DNA of 64,000 nt from Flavobacterium sp. TR2 (GCF_025252405.1 NZ_CP104307.1:2604001-2668000); one strand, 5' to 3'; shown: positions 24,666 through 34,243, numbered from the stretch's first letter. A program made the numbers and translations. Notes: generated by a model from the sequence alone, not told the origin.

Positions 24666-24956
24666 TTTTTTAATTTTTACGTTATTACTTTTCTATGTAA
24701 GTCGTAGGTAAAAATTTGGGGCCTTTCTACACTGCTAAATTACTATTAGAGCACTCAAAACACGTTTTCAGATTTTATTTAAATGTTGCGAAATTGCCAT
24801 GTCTTTAAGCTTTCTTTAACTATATCAGCTAGTTAGTAGATTTGTTACCCTGCAGCGCCACGAAATCGATTTATTTTTGTTAACATAAAGCTATAGTCTT
24901 AATCAAATATTAAAATATTTTGTACATTGGTCGCTTAAAATTATCATATTCATAAA

Positions 24957-27900
24957 ATGGAACAACAAATACCATATATTCCTAAAAATAAAGTAAGGAT
25001 TGTTACTGCTGCTTCGCTTTTTGACGGACATGACGCAGCCATAAATATTATGCGACGCATCATTCAGTCTACAGGTGTTGAGGTAATTCATTTAGGCCAC
25101 GATAGAAGCGTTGAAGAAGTGGTAAATACCGCTATTCAAGAAGATGCCAATGCTATTGCAATGACGTCTTACCAAGGCGGGCACAACGAATACTTTAAAT
25201 ATATGTATGATTTACTTCGCGAAAAAGGAGCGGGGCATATCAAAATCTTCGGTGGAGGAGGTGGTGTAATTCTGCCAAGTGAAATTTCAGAATTGCACGA
25301 ATATGGTATTACGCGAATTTATTCTCCAGATGATGGCCGTTCTTTAGGTCTTCAGGGAATGATTAACGATTTGGTGCAGCGTGCCGATTTTCCTATTGGA
25401 GATAAATTGAATGGAGAAATCGATCATATCGAAAATAAAGTTCCAACAGCAATTGCCCGATTGATTTCTGCGGCTGAGAATTTCCCTGAAATTGCAAAAC
25501 CAGTTTTCGATAAAATCCACGAAAACAATGCAACATCTAAAATTCCGGTTTTAGGAATTACAGGAACAGGAGGAGCAGGAAAATCATCTTTGGTAGACGA
25601 ATTGGTTCGCCGTTTCTTAATTGATTTCCCAGAAAAAACAATCGGATTGATTTCTGTCGATCCTTCTAAGAGAAAAACGGGAGGGGCACTTTTAGGAGAC
25701 AGAATACGTATGAATGCCATTAATAATCCTCGCGTGTATATGCGTTCGCTGGCAACGCGTCAGTCGAATTTGGCTTTGTCAAAATATGTAGCCGAAGCGA
25801 TTCAGGTTTTGAAAGCCGCAAAATACGATTTGATTATTCTGGAAACTTCGGGAATCGGACAGTCTGATACCGAAATTATGGATCATTCAGACGTTTCTTT
25901 ATATGTAATGACGCCAGAGTTTGGAGCAGCAACTCAATTGGAGAAAATCGATATGCTTGATTTTGCTGATTTAGTGGCTTTAAACAAATTTGATAAACGT
26001 GGAGCACTTGATGCTTTGCGCGATGTAAAAAAACAATATCAGAGAAACCATAATCTTTGGGATAAAAATCCTGATGAAATGCCAGTTTTCGGAACGATTG
26101 CTTCACAGTTTAACGATCCGGGAATGAACACGCTTTACAAAGCGATTATGGATAAAGTGGTAGAGAAAACGGCTTCAGAATTGAAATCGACTTTCACCAT
26201 CACAAAAGAAATGAGCGAGAAAATATTCGTGATTCCGCCGGGAAGAACTCGTTATTTATCTGAAATCGCTGAGAATAACAGAAGTTATGACGAAACAGCA
26301 ATTGCACAGCAAAAAGTAGCGCAGAAATTATACGGAATTTTCAAAACAATAGAATCCGTTTCCGGAAAAGTTCCTCAAATTACAAAAGCCGGAATCGACG
26401 ATTCTACAGTTTTGCCAAGTGGAATTGCAGAACACGATGAAAACAGAATCTTTTTAAACCTTTTACTAAATCAATTCGATAAAGTAAAAATGGATTTAGA
26501 CCCATACAACTGGGAAATTATCCTGAATTGGGCTGATAAAGTAGCAAAATACAAAAATCCGGTTTACTCGTTTAAAGTTCGTGATAAAGAAATTAAGATT
26601 GCAACACATTCTGAAAGTTTATCGCATTTACAAATCCCAAAAATTGCTTTGCCGAAATACGAAGGCTGGGGTGATATTTTGCGTTGGAATTTACAGGAAA
26701 ATGTTCCTGGCGAATTTCCTTTTGCTTCGGGATTGTATCCGTTTAAACGTGAGGGCGAAGACCCGTCAAGAATGTTTGCGGGCGAGGGTGGACCAGAAAG
26801 AACTAACAAGCGTTTTCATTATGTGAGCGCGGGAATGCCTGCAAAACGTCTTTCTACGGCTTTTGACAGTGTAACTTTGTACGGAAACGACCCAGATTTG
26901 CGTCCAGACATTTATGGAAAAATCGGGAATGCGGGAGTATCCATCTGCTGTTTGGACGATGCTAAAAAATTATACTCAGGTTTCGATTTGGTTCACGCAC
27001 TGACTTCGGTAAGTATGACAATCAACGGGCCAGCACCAATGTTGTTAGGGTTCTTTATGAATGCGGCGATCGATCAGCAATGTGAGATTTACATCAAAGC
27101 CAATGATTTAGAAAAAGAAGTTGAGGCCAAAATCAGCAAATTATATAAAGACAAAGGAATCGACAGACCGAAATACCAAGGTGAACTTCCAGCAGGAAAC
27201 AACGGTTTAGGATTAATGCTTTTGGGCGTTACGGGAGATCAGGTTTTACCTTTGGAAATTTATAATGATATAAAAGTAAAAACGTTAGCTCAAGTTCGAG
27301 GAACGGTTCAAGCCGATATTTTAAAAGAAGATCAGGCACAGAATACCTGTATTTTCTCAACCGAATTTGCTTTGCGATTAATGGGAGACGTTCAGGAATA
27401 TTTTATTACCAAAAACGTTCGTAATTTCTATTCGGTTTCGATTTCAGGATATCATATTGCTGAGGCGGGAGCAAACCCGATTACCCAATTGGCATTCACG
27501 CTTTCCAATGGTTTCACTTACGTGGAATATTATTTGAGCCGCGGCATGAACATCAACGATTTTGGGCCAAATTTATCATTCTTCTTCTCTAACGGAGTCG
27601 ATCCTGAATATTCGGTAATTGGTCGTGTGGCACGTAAAATTTGGGCGAAAGCCATGAAAAACAAATACGGAGCCAACGAAAGAGCACAAATGCTGAAATA
27701 CCATATTCAGACTTCTGGGCGTTCGTTACACGCGCAGGAAATTGATTTCAACGATATTAGAACAACATTACAGGCTTTATACGCGATTTACGACAACTGT
27801 AACTCGCTCCATACCAACGCCTATGACGAAGCGATTACAACGCCAACAGAAGAATCTGTACGTCGTGCAATGGCAATTCAGCTGATTATTAACAAAGAAT

Positions 27901-28397
27901 TAGGTTTGGCGAAAAACGAAAACCCAATTCAAGGTTCGTTCATTATTGAAGAATTAACCGATTTAGTTGAAGAAGCCGTTTTACAAGAGTTCGACAGAAT
28001 TACAGAAAGAGGAGGGGTTTTAGGCGCTATGGAAACGATGTATCAGCGTTCTAAAATTCAGGAAGAAAGTTTGTATTACGAAACCTTAAAACACAACGGA
28101 GATTTCCCAATTGTAGGTGTAAATACATTCTTGAGTTCAAAAGGTTCGCCAACGGTAATTCCGGCTGAGGTTATTCGTGCAACCGAAGAAGAAAAACAAT
28201 ACCAGATTACGATGCTGGACAATCTGCACAATTTCCATGAAGAAAAAGTAAACGAGCATTTAAATACGTTGCAACAAGCGGCTATTAAAAACGAAAACTT
28301 ATTCGAGCATTTAATGGAAGCTACAAAGGTTTGTTCTTTAGGCCAGATTACTTCAGCTTTGTTTGAAGTTGGTGGGCAGTATAGAAGGAATATGTAA
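24957..28397 (+). CDS. icmF: Fused isobutyryl-CoA mutase (IcmF)
   Basis: It interconverts isobutyryl-CoA and n-butyryl-CoA with adenosylcobalamin. The 1146-residue length fits the fused form. In order it has a B12-binding domain (about 10-145; [10 protein letters not shown], His25 as lower axial ligand), a MeaI/MeaB-like G-protein chaperone (about 195-500; [14 protein letters not shown]-loop and [12 protein letters not shown]) and a mutase barrel (about 560-1130). No separate small-subunit or chaperone gene is needed. Branched-chain amino acid breakdown is the likely pathway. Confidence 0.95.
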   Translation: MEQQIPYIPKNKVRIVTAASLFDGHDAAINIMRRIIQSTGVEVIHLGHDRSVEEVVNTAIQEDANAIAMTSYQGGHNEYFKYMYDLLREKGAGHIKIFGGGGGVILPSEISELHEYGITRIYSPDDGRSLGLQGMINDLVQRADFPIGDKLNGEIDHIENKVPTAIARLISAAENFPEIAKPVFDKIHENNATSKIPVLGITGTGGAGKSSLVDELVRRFLIDFPEKTIGLISVDPSKRKTGGALLGDRIRMNAINNPRVYMRSLATRQSNLALSKYVAEAIQVLKAAKYDLIILETSGIGQSDTEIMDHSDVSLYVMTPEFGAATQLEKIDMLDFADLVALNKFDKRGALDALRDVKKQYQRNHNLWDKNPDEMPVFGTIASQFNDPGMNTLYKAIMDKVVEKTASELKSTFTITKEMSEKIFVIPPGRTRYLSEIAENNRSYDETAIAQQKVAQKLYGIFKTIESVSGKVPQITKAGIDDSTVLPSGIAEHDENRIFLNLLLNQFDKVKMDLDPYNWEIILNWADKVAKYKNPVYSFKVRDKEIKIATHSESLSHLQIPKIALPKYEGWGDILRWNLQENVPGEFPFASGLYPFKREGEDPSRMFAGEGGPERTNKRFHYVSAGMPAKRLSTAFDSVTLYGNDPDLRPDIYGKIGNAGVSICCLDDAKKLYSGFDLVHALTSVSMTINGPAPMLLGFFMNAAIDQQCEIYIKANDLEKEVEAKISKLYKDKGIDRPKYQGELPAGNNGLGLMLLGVTGDQVLPLEIYNDIKVKTLAQVRGTVQADILKEDQAQNTCIFSTEFALRLMGDVQEYFITKNVRNFYSVSISGYHIAEAGANPITQLAFTLSNGFTYVEYYLSRGMNINDFGPNLSFFFSNGVDPEYSVIGRVARKIWAKAMKNKYGANERAQMLKYHIQTSGRSLHAQEIDFNDIRTTLQALYAIYDNCNSLHTNAYDEAITTPTEESVRRAMAIQLIINKELGLAKNENPIQGSFIIEELTDLVEEAVLQEFDRITERGGVLGAMETMYQRSKIQEESLYYETLKHNGDFPIVGVNTFLSSKGSPTVIPAEVIRATEEEKQYQITMLDNLHNFHEEKVNEHLNTLQQAAIKNENLFEHLMEATKVCSLGQITSALFEVGGQYRRNM

Positions 28398-28423
28398 GGA
28401 TTTTGATTTTTTAATGATATCGA

Positions 28424-28453
28424 AAAACCTCTCAGGATATGAGAGGTTTTTTA
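28424..28453 (+). terminator. icmF terminator
   Basis: AAACCTCTC (28425-28433) pairs with GAGAGGTTT (28441-28449), then a T-run. It lies 26 bases past the stop and matches in stem sequence the terminator near 31311. Confidence 0.88.
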
Positions 28454-28580
28454 TTTTGTTATTTTAATTAAATATTTTCGTTTACGGATTTCCTCAATTT
28501 TATGGGAAAATGTTTCTATATATTAGCAGAAATTATTTGCCTGTAATAAAGTAATTTATAACACTACACAACTAAATAAA

Positions 28581-30284
28581 ATGAAATTTACTAATCAAAC
28601 TATTTTAGGCTTTTTTGATAGTTCTCAAAAAAACTATATTATACCTGTTTATCAAAGAGCATATTCTTGGGAAAGAGATCAATGGAGAGATTTATTGGAT
28701 GATTTGAGAGAACAAACACAAGGAGGGAATGATTATTTTTTTGGAAATATTCTTCTAGAGACAATTTCGGAGGATAGAACATATGAAATTATAGATGGTC
28801 AACAAAGACTAACTACACTCACAATACTTATTAGATCAATTTTGGATGTTGTTATGGAGCGACAAAAAAATGGAGAAATGATTGAATTAGAAGCTAGAGA
28901 AAAAGAGTCTTTATATTTTAAAATCAGCGGGAATAAAAAATTAAGACCAGTCGATTATGATCGTGCATGTTATGACGCATTAATAATTGAAGGTAATAAT
29001 TCGTTTATTACTTCTTCGATATCTCAAAAGAAAATAAAAGATGCTAAAATCTATTTTAATAAGGAAGTTCAAAAGTTAACTTCGGAATTAATTTTAGATT
29101 TATTGAAAAAAATAGAAACTACTAAATTAACTACTATTGCTCTCGAACAAAAGAAAGATGCGGCATTAATGTTTGAACTACAAAATAATAGAGGAAGAGA
29201 TTTAACCAACATGGAGAAGCTTAAATCATACTTTATGTATCAAATGTATGTCTTTAGTAAAGCTGAAGAAACAAATTCGAATATCGAAAGTATTTCGAAT
29301 ATATTTAAGTTGATTTATGTTATGATAAATGATATAAAATTAAATGAAGATAGTGTCTTAATTTATCATTGTAATGCTTTTTTAAAAAAGGGGTATGGAT
29401 ATCGAACACTGGATGATATTAAAGAGGAATATAAAAAGTCATCTGACAAAGTTGATTGGATTATTAAATTTACGAACGAATTGCATACTACTTTTTCGAA
29501 TATCAAAAAATTGGAAAATTGTACTAATAAATATTATCATAAGTTAATTCAATTGAAAATACCAGCTTTTATATACCCTTTTTTTATAAAAGGATATAAA
29601 TATTTTGGAGATGATAATGATAAGATGGATAAATTGTTTAAAATGATGGAAATATTAGTATTCCGTTATAATTTGATAAATAGTAGAGCAGACATAGTGG
29701 CTAGGCTCAATGAAGTTTTAGTGGGGTTTAAAGGAAACATTGATAATTTGTTGATAAGCCTTAAATCCAAATTAAATGAAAGCTGGTATTGGGGAGATGA
29801 AAGAACTAAAAATTATTTAAATGAATGGATGTATGAGAATTCTGTTCTTAACTATTTGCTTTGGGAATATGAAACTAATATTCAGAATACTGGTTATGTA
29901 ATAGGTACGATGTCATTAGATAGAGAACAGATAGAACATATTTCTCCTCAAACTCCTCCTAATAACGAAAAGATTGCCTCTGGTTATGATGTCAATGATG
30001 ATAATTTATATTCTGATAATTTTAAAAATAATTATTTGAACTGTTTAGGGAATTTAATGTTGATTTCTGGTTCTCATAATGCATCAATAGGAAATCAACC
30101 ATTTAAGAATAAATTGGCGTCTTATAATAATAACCCATTGCTTAATCAACAAGGAGAAATTAAATTATATTATAGTGGAAAAGAAGACGATCCGATTTGG
30201 GATATAGAGGCTATTAATAAAAGACACGATAAAATACATCGGTTTGCTGTGAAGAGATGGAGTTTTCCTCTTTTAGAAATTTAG
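28581..30284 (+). CDS. DUF262/DUF1524 protein (GmrSD-type restriction system, fused)
   Basis: This 567-residue protein has an N-terminal DUF262 domain: YQRAYSWE (about 24-31) and IDGQQRLTTL (about 71-80, the ParB-like nucleotide site). The middle is helical with MFELQNNRGRDLTNMEKLKSYFM. The C-terminal DUF1524 HNH-type nuclease has the motif EHISPQTP (about 453) and LGNLMLISGSHNASIGNQPFKNK. GmrSD enzymes cleave glucosylated or hydroxymethylated phage DNA. The gene is more A+T-rich than its neighbours, which suggests transfer. No other defence gene is next to it. Confidence 0.9.
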   Translation: MKFTNQTILGFFDSSQKNYIIPVYQRAYSWERDQWRDLLDDLREQTQGGNDYFFGNILLETISEDRTYEIIDGQQRLTTLTILIRSILDVVMERQKNGEMIELEAREKESLYFKISGNKKLRPVDYDRACYDALIIEGNNSFITSSISQKKIKDAKIYFNKEVQKLTSELILDLLKKIETTKLTTIALEQKKDAALMFELQNNRGRDLTNMEKLKSYFMYQMYVFSKAEETNSNIESISNIFKLIYVMINDIKLNEDSVLIYHCNAFLKKGYGYRTLDDIKEEYKKSSDKVDWIIKFTNELHTTFSNIKKLENCTNKYYHKLIQLKIPAFIYPFFIKGYKYFGDDNDKMDKLFKMMEILVFRYNLINSRADIVARLNEVLVGFKGNIDNLLISLKSKLNESWYWGDERTKNYLNEWMYENSVLNYLLWEYETNIQNTGYVIGTMSLDREQIEHISPQTPPNNEKIASGYDVNDDNLYSDNFKNNYLNCLGNLMLISGSHNASIGNQPFKNKLASYNNNPLLNQQGEIKLYYSGKEDDPIWDIEAINKRHDKIHRFAVKRWSFPLLEI

Positions 30285-30365
30285 ATATAAAATTAGATGA
30301 AAAAAATAATAAAAAAAGCATTTTTTTAAGAGTTACTTTTTTATTTATAAAAGAAATCCTCCATT

Positions 30366-30432
30366 AGCGCTAACATCCCGCTCGTGAGCGCAAAGTAAGT
30401 AATGCACGAGCGAGACGCTCGCGCCAGCAACA
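30366..30432. repeat. GC-rich intergenic repeat CTCGCGCCAGC
   Basis: Inverted words GCTCGTGAGCG and CGAGCGAGACGCTCGCGCC make this a locally GC-rich hairpin-forming stretch. A degenerate relative is at 2860-2890. No coding frame is supported. Confidence 0.45.
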
Positions 30433-30454
30433 AAACAAAATCCTATTGTCAAAT

Positions 30455-30533
30455 ATAGCCCGTGGTTTCAACCACGGGTACACAATAACGAGTAAGACAA
30501 TATTAGGTTTCCGTGGTTGAAACCACGGGCTAT
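30455..30533. repeat. 23-bp perfect inverted repeat of CCGTGGTTTCAACCACGG
   Basis: ATAGCCCGTGGTTTCAACCACGG (30455-30477) and its exact complement (30511-30533) enclose 33 bases. The inner words CCGTGGTT/AACCACGG are themselves palindromic. This kind of element is widely dispersed in bacterial genomes and could be a terminator or a REP-like unit. Confidence 0.7.
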
Positions 30534-30564
30534 GCCTATACCGTTTTAGAATAAAAAAAGGAAA

Positions 30565-30669
30565 TCATTCATTCAAAAACTTCCCAACAAACCCTAAAAA
30601 CTCCATTTCATCCATAGGAAAAAATGCAGAATCATTTTCAAAATCAACGAAACATTTATAGTCGCATTT
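30565..30669 (-). pseudogene. Orphan 34-codon coding fragment
   Basis: An open stretch without a start codon encodes KCDYKCFVDFENDSAFF followed by MDEMEFLGFVGKFLNE and a stop. It follows a TAA directly. The composition is protein-like. No family recognised; it may be the end of a gene lost when the DUF262 gene or its neighbours were inserted. Confidence 0.3.
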
Positions 30670-30704
30670 TTATCTTTTTTAGAAAAATTGTATAAATGTT
30701 GCAA

Positions 30705-31199
30705 TTAAATATTACCATCCATTTCGCTTAAATCACAGCGCATGGTTGTCAATATTGGTTTAAATCCAGCCTTTTTATAAGCGTTGACCGCTGCGTTGTT
30801 TTCATGGTATACCTCTAATCTAACCTCGGTTATTCCCTGAGATAAAATCCATTTTTTTAGATGGTCAATTAATAGATTATTAAGCCCTCGTCCTCTAAAT
30901 TCCGGATCGACAAACATAAAACCTAGATGTCCAAAAAAATCATGTTTTTGGTAAGATTTGCCTTGTCGGATTTGGGCATATCCGCAACCAATAATTTGAT
31001 TGTTAAAGTCTATAACCAAAACTTCTGACTTGCTATCTAAAATAAGCTCCTCTATATCATAATAAAAAAGCTCTCCGTCTTTTAGTGTTACGTCAAAGGG
31101 TCTTTCTGCCTTTACTAATAATTGCAGCAATTCGGCAAGTCTAGGTAAATCGGTAGTTAGAGCTCGCCTGATCGATATATTTTTTGTGTCTTGATTCAT
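30705..31199 (-). CDS. GNAT N-acetyltransferase
   Basis: This 164-residue protein has the GNAT fold: LTTDLPRLAELLQLLVKAERP at the start, then VEVLVIDFNNQIIGCGYAQI, and the acetyl-CoA binding motif VDPEFRGRGLNNLLIDHLKKW (about 115-135, RGRGLN). LEVYHENNAAVNAYKKAGFKP closes the fold. The acceptor is not predictable. It ends near A-rich DNA and is preceded by its own short leader. Confidence 0.9.
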   Translation of the reverse strand: MNQDTKNISIRRALTTDLPRLAELLQLLVKAERPFDVTLKDGELFYYDIEELILDSKSEVLVIDFNNQIIGCGYAQIRQGKSYQKHDFFGHLGFMFVDPEFRGRGLNNLLIDHLKKWILSQGITEVRLEVYHENNAAVNAYKKAGFKPILTTMRCDLSEMDGNI

Positions 31200-31305
31200 A
31201 TTTCAAATATATTGAAAATAAATTCTGACTGAATAAGTATTTATGCTAAAACCTTTTCCTGAATATTCTTTTGAAAAACAAATATGATGATTAAATATAG
31301 TTTAA

Positions 31306-31338
31306 ATAAAAAACCTCTCGTTATTGAGAGGTCTTTTA
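31306..31338 (-). terminator. Terminator after the TPR-like gene
   Basis: AAACCTCTC (31311-31319) pairs with GAGAGGT(C)TTT (31326 onwards), and a U-run follows on the minus strand. It lies about 20 bases past the stop. Confidence 0.8.
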
Positions 31339-31355
31339 TATCTGTTTCAGTTTAG

Positions 31356-31742
31356 TTAAACTTTAGTTTTTATAGTCGTTTTTGGTTTACGCTTTAATTT
31401 TTCGATAATAGCATCGGCTTTTGCGTTTTCACAAATAAATCGCAACGATTCTGCATAACGGTAATAATATACAGGTTCTAAATCTGTGGTAAGGGAAAAT
31501 AGTTTGCTGTACCATTCGGCTGCTTTTTCGAGTTCGCAATTTGAATACGATGAATTTCCCAGTTTTTGAAACAAGTCTACCGATTTGTAGCCTTTTGCAG
31601 CCACCCTTTCGTAAGTTTTTATCACATCCACATAGGCGTACTTATCGCCGACTTTATCGGTTTTATAAAAGGTTTCATTTTGTGAAGCTGCACGAAATGA
31701 AAATACGATTAACAATACTAAAATAGCTAGTTTTTTCTGCAT
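31356..31742 (-). CDS. Short TPR-containing exported protein, resembling the N-terminus of an OmpA-type protein
   Basis: This 128-residue protein has a signal peptide (LAILVLLIVFSFRAASQ) followed by two to three TPR-like helices: YAYVDVIKTYERVAAKGYKS and ELEKAAEWYSKLFSLTTDLEPVYYYRYAESL. These are the opening lines of large Bacteroidetes OmpA-family proteins (about 640 residues with TPR, PD40 and OmpA domains). Here the gene stops early with a basic tail (KLKRKPKTTIKTKV). It is either a shortened copy or a genuine small TPR protein. A TATATTTG box on the minus strand (31884-31891) is a possible promoter. Confidence 0.65.
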   Translation of the reverse strand: MQKKLAILVLLIVFSFRAASQNETFYKTDKVGDKYAYVDVIKTYERVAAKGYKSVDLFQKLGNSSYSNCELEKAAEWYSKLFSLTTDLEPVYYYRYAESLRFICENAKADAIIEKLKRKPKTTIKTKV

Positions 31743-31985
31743 CGGTTTTTAGTTTTGGTTGTGGTATTTAATCGTATTCATTAATTGTTTTTGAAAATCT
31801 TTTCACAGTAAAAAACAGCAATAAAACAATTATAAACTTCAAATCCTTGTTTTTATTGTATGCTTAATGTGAGTTTTATAGTGCAAATATATGGAAATCA
31901 ATAACATGAACCGATTTTAAGCGCTGTTTTTTGAATTTACCCGTTGTATTGCACTTTTAAAGTAATTACTTGTTGCTTTAAAAAC

Positions 31986-32030
31986 AGGTGTTTATACCTT
32001 GAAAAGGAAGTTTTTTATAATGTATTTTTG
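31986..32030 (+). promoter_or_regulatory. Promoter and palindromic operator of the Hint gene
   Basis: The palindrome AGGTGTTTATACCT (31986-31999) overlaps a TTG -33 element (31999-32001). Twenty-one bases separate it from TATTTTTG (32023-32030), a -7 box. The palindrome differs by one base from that in the curli leader (45937-45950) and lies at almost the same distance (24 versus 25 bases) from the -7 box. Confidence 0.6.
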
Positions 32031-32055
32031 GTCAATACTTAAAAAACATAAAACT

Positions 32056-32589
32056 ATGGAATCAGGTTCCGATAAATTATTAAAAGATTTATCTCTTAAA
32101 TGTACAGCAGGAGACACTAAAATTGCTACTTCTTCAGGAGAAAGATCTATTTTAGATTTCGAAATAGGAGACTCAGTTTTGGCATTTTCTGTAAAATTAG
32201 AATCAAACCGACTTGAATTATCTTCATCAGAAGCAAAAGTTACTTTTAGCAGTGGCACGACAGAGAAAGCTCAGGAACTTTATGTTCTTTTAGAGAATTC
32301 TCGAGAAATTGTTTGCACTCGAGAGCAGCCCTTTTTACTTAAAAATGGCAAATATGCTAGAGGTTCAGAATTAAGACCAGGACAGGAACTTGTAGATGGG
32401 CAAGGCAACGCTGTTAGGATTAAAACTATTTCGTTGAGAAAATACTCTGGAATAATTTATAACATTTCTGTTGGTGATTATAAATTTACCAGTCCTAATG
32501 GCCATTTATTATTGGCTCAAGGAGTCATAATAGGAGATTTTGCTTTTCAGGTGTCTTTTGATTTTCTTCCCAATAGTTTAAAAGAATAG
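32056..32589 (+). CDS. Stand-alone Hint-domain protein with altered catalytic motifs
   Basis: With the start at 32056 this is a 177-residue protein. Hint (hedgehog/intein) features are clear: SLKCTAGDTKIATSSGERSI with nucleophile-type Cys16 and GDT, DFEIGDSVLAFS, then a TREQPFLLKNGKYARGSEL block, and YNISVGDYKFTSPNGHLLLAQ near the end. In block B the expected T-x-x-H has Gln for His (TREQ), and the usual final HN is not seen, so self-splicing may be lost. There is no extein or transposase around it. Longer starts at 31999 and 32020 overlap the promoter. Confidence 0.75.
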   Translation: MESGSDKLLKDLSLKCTAGDTKIATSSGERSILDFEIGDSVLAFSVKLESNRLELSSSEAKVTFSSGTTEKAQELYVLLENSREIVCTREQPFLLKNGKYARGSELRPGQELVDGQGNAVRIKTISLRKYSGIIYNISVGDYKFTSPNGHLLLAQGVIIGDFAFQVSFDFLPNSLKE

Positions 32590-32603
32590 AAAAAAGAAGA
32601 TAT

Positions 32604-32635
32604 AAAAAAAGCAGCTCCTGGTACGAGCTGCTTTT
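32604..32635. terminator. Bidirectional terminator between the Hint gene and the first secreted paralogue
   Basis: AAAAGCAGCTC pairs with GAGCTGCTTTT (32625-32635), with A- and T-runs on either side. It serves the plus-strand Hint gene and the minus-strand gene ending at 32656. Confidence 0.88.
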
Positions 32636-32655
32636 CTAATTTTTAGGGCAAAAAA

Positions 32656-33042
32656 TTAACGACGGAAAGCCGGACTCTGGTTTACAGATTGGTCTAACTT
32701 TACAGTCTTAACTTTTTTAGCAGCAACTTTAATTTCGTGTTTCGCAATTTTGTCATTTGCTTTCACTTCAAGAACATAAGTTCCAGCAGGAAAACTTTCT
32801 AAACTAATTGTTTTAGAAACTTCCAATTTGTCTGCTGCAGACTCTCCCGCATAAAGTAAGTTGTGATTCTCGTCGTAGATAGAGAAAGATGCATTTTCTA
32901 CAGTGTCTAAAGTAAAGCTAACTACTTTTCCGTTTCCTGTTTTGATATTTAAAATGTAATCACCTTTTCCATCAATGGCGTAGGTAAACACAGTCGCTAA
33001 AAAAAAGGCAGCAACTAAACCAGCTTTGGTAAATTTTGTCAT
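32656..33042 (-). CDS. Small secreted protein related to T9SS CTD/DUF3244 folds, paralogue 1
   Basis: This 128-residue protein has a signal peptide (LVAAFFLATVFTYAID). The mature part has NLLYAGESAADK, ISLESFPAGTYVLEVKANDK and ends in AAKKVKTVKLDQSVNQ. The strand pattern (SIYDENHNLLY... SFPAGTYVLEV) resembles the beta-sandwich of type A sorting domains and DUF3244. It is more diverged than the three copies to its right and lacks their shared upstream motif. The cargo-free domain suggests a secreted or surface-bound protein; T9SS dependence is not shown. Confidence 0.6.
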   Translation of the reverse strand: MTKFTKAGLVAAFFLATVFTYAIDGKGDYILNIKTGNGKVVSFTLDTVENASFSIYDENHNLLYAGESAADKLEVSKTISLESFPAGTYVLEVKANDKIAKHEIKVAAKKVKTVKLDQSVNQSPAFRR

Positions 33043-33311
33043 GTTTTTTTTAAATTGTTAATTACTAAATGTGGAACGCGTAAAACTACAAATACAAATT
33101 TAATTTTTTGCAATAAAAAGGCATTTTTAAATGCATAAGTTGTTGAATTGTAATTATTTCTGTATTTTGTTTGAACTATGTACGTAATTACTGGGCTCGC
33201 GGATTTATTTTTGTGAATATTTTTTAGTGCTTAAAAATCAAAGGGTTGTAATTAATAAGAATAATTTTCAGAAAATTGATTCGTTTTATTGTTTTGCTTT
33301 TGTCACTAAAC

Positions 33312-33347
33312 AAAAAAACAGCCCTATAACCACAAAGAGCTGTTTCT
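33312..33347 (-). terminator. Terminator of paralogue 2 unit
   Basis: AAACAGC (33316-33322) pairs with GCTGTTT (33339-33345). Related stems occur at 34205 and 35283, each after one of the paralogous genes. Confidence 0.75.
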
Positions 33348-33406
33348 TAAATCGTAATTTTTAAATTTTTTAACCTTGTTTTATACCTTTTTGGCTCTAT
33401 AAATTC

Positions 33407-33808
33407 TTAACGTGCTGCAACACTTGAATTTTTAGCAAAACCTGATTTGTAAACTAATGAAACTGCATTTTTTGATAAAGATGCATTATCATTAATCGTA
33501 ATTTCATATTTCGCTCTTTTTGCATTGTCTTCCACTTCTAAGAAATAAGTCCCTTCTGGAAATTCTTCTAAACTGAAAGTTCTTAAAATTCCATCTTTAC
33601 CAGATGCGCTTTCAGAATAGATTAAAGTTCCATCATTGTCATAAATAGCTAAATTGGCTTTCTGTACTTTATTAAGTGCGAAAGTGATCAGTTTTCCATT
33701 AGCTTTTAATACATGAAGATTAAATTCTCCATTTCCATCAATTGCGTACGTGCTTATTCCTGTGAAAAGCAACGCTGCTACTAAACTCAATTTTGCAATC
33801 TTTTTCAT
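33407..33808 (-). CDS. Small secreted paralogue 2 (DUF3244-like)
   Basis: This 133-residue protein has a signal peptide (LSLVAALLFTGISTYAID). The mature part contains GEFNLHVLKANGKLITFALN, LAIYDNDGTLIYSESASGKD, ILRTFSLEEFPEGTYFLEVE and ends near SSVAAR. The block FPEGTYFLEV corresponds to the last strands of a T9SS type A-like domain. The gene is closely similar to the copies at 34314 and 35433. All have the same motif 112 bases upstream of the start. Confidence 0.65.
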   Translation of the reverse strand: MKKIAKLSLVAALLFTGISTYAIDGNGEFNLHVLKANGKLITFALNKVQKANLAIYDNDGTLIYSESASGKDGILRTFSLEEFPEGTYFLEVEDNAKRAKYEITINDNASLSKNAVSLVYKSGFAKNSSVAAR

Positions 33809-33848
33809 GGTACTTAGGTTTTAAATTATTAGTTCTAATTCTCTGATG

Positions 33849-33939
33849 CTAAATTACTTATGTATTACATGAAAAAGCGCAACTGTATTTTCCTATTTCT
33901 GTGCTATATTCTCATTTACGAAACCGTTATAGGTTAAAA
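33849..33939 (-). promoter_or_regulatory. Upstream region of paralogue 2: -7-like box and shared motif
   Basis: On the minus strand TAATTTAG (33849-33856) is one base from the TAnnTTTG -7 box, and it is conserved at the same place in the next copy. Seventy bases upstream is the shared motif ACGAAACCGTTATAGGTT (plus strand 33918-33935). Its inner AACC-N6-GGTT is palindromic. It is a candidate binding site for the AraC regulator. Confidence 0.55.
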
Positions 33940-34053
33940 AGTAAATTATTTTTAACGTTTTTGTTAATTCAGTTATTATTTTTTAATTTTTTTCTTGATT
34001 TTGATTTTACATTGAGCTAAGGTTTTTTTTACATATAAAAGGTGTGTTTAAAT

Positions 34054-34184
34054 GCAAAGTTCGCAAAGATTTACGCAAAGGGCGCTAAGAATTATTATAC
34101 AAGAGTTTTATAAAAACGAAAAAGTTCGCAAAGTTATGTGAAAAAAAACTTTGTGAACTTTGCGTAAATCTTTGCGAGCTTTGC
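34054..34184. repeat. 27-bp inverted repeat of the GCAAAGTTCGCAAAG family
   Basis: GCAAAGTTCGCAAAGATTTACGCAAAG-type arms at 34054-34080 and 34158-34184 pair with one mismatch. The enclosed 77 bases are A+T-rich. It lies between paralogue 2's upstream region and the next paralogue's terminator. Confidence 0.75.
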
Positions 34185-34204
34185 GGTAAAAAACTTTGTG
34201 GTAA

Positions 34205-34243
34205 AAAAAAAAACAGCTCAATAACCACAAAGAGCTGTTTTTA
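34205..34243 (-). terminator. Terminator of paralogue 3 unit
   Basis: AAACAGCTC (34211-34219) pairs with GAGCTGTTT (34232-34240). The same loop ATAACCACAAA is in the other copies, so each gene unit was copied with its terminator. Confidence 0.8.

Noticed and set aside
24666..24956. Cobalamin riboswitch before icmF
   Set aside because: The 290-base gap lacks the conserved B12-box wording and no stable multi-stem layout could be traced by eye.
28581..30284. Possible prophage or larger defence island around the DUF262 gene
   Set aside because: No integrase, tRNA attachment site, phage structural gene or second defence gene is seen in the flanks.
30366..30533. CRISPR array from the short repeated GC-rich words
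   Set aside because: There are only inverted hairpin arms, not regularly spaced direct repeats with unique spacers, and no cas gene is near.
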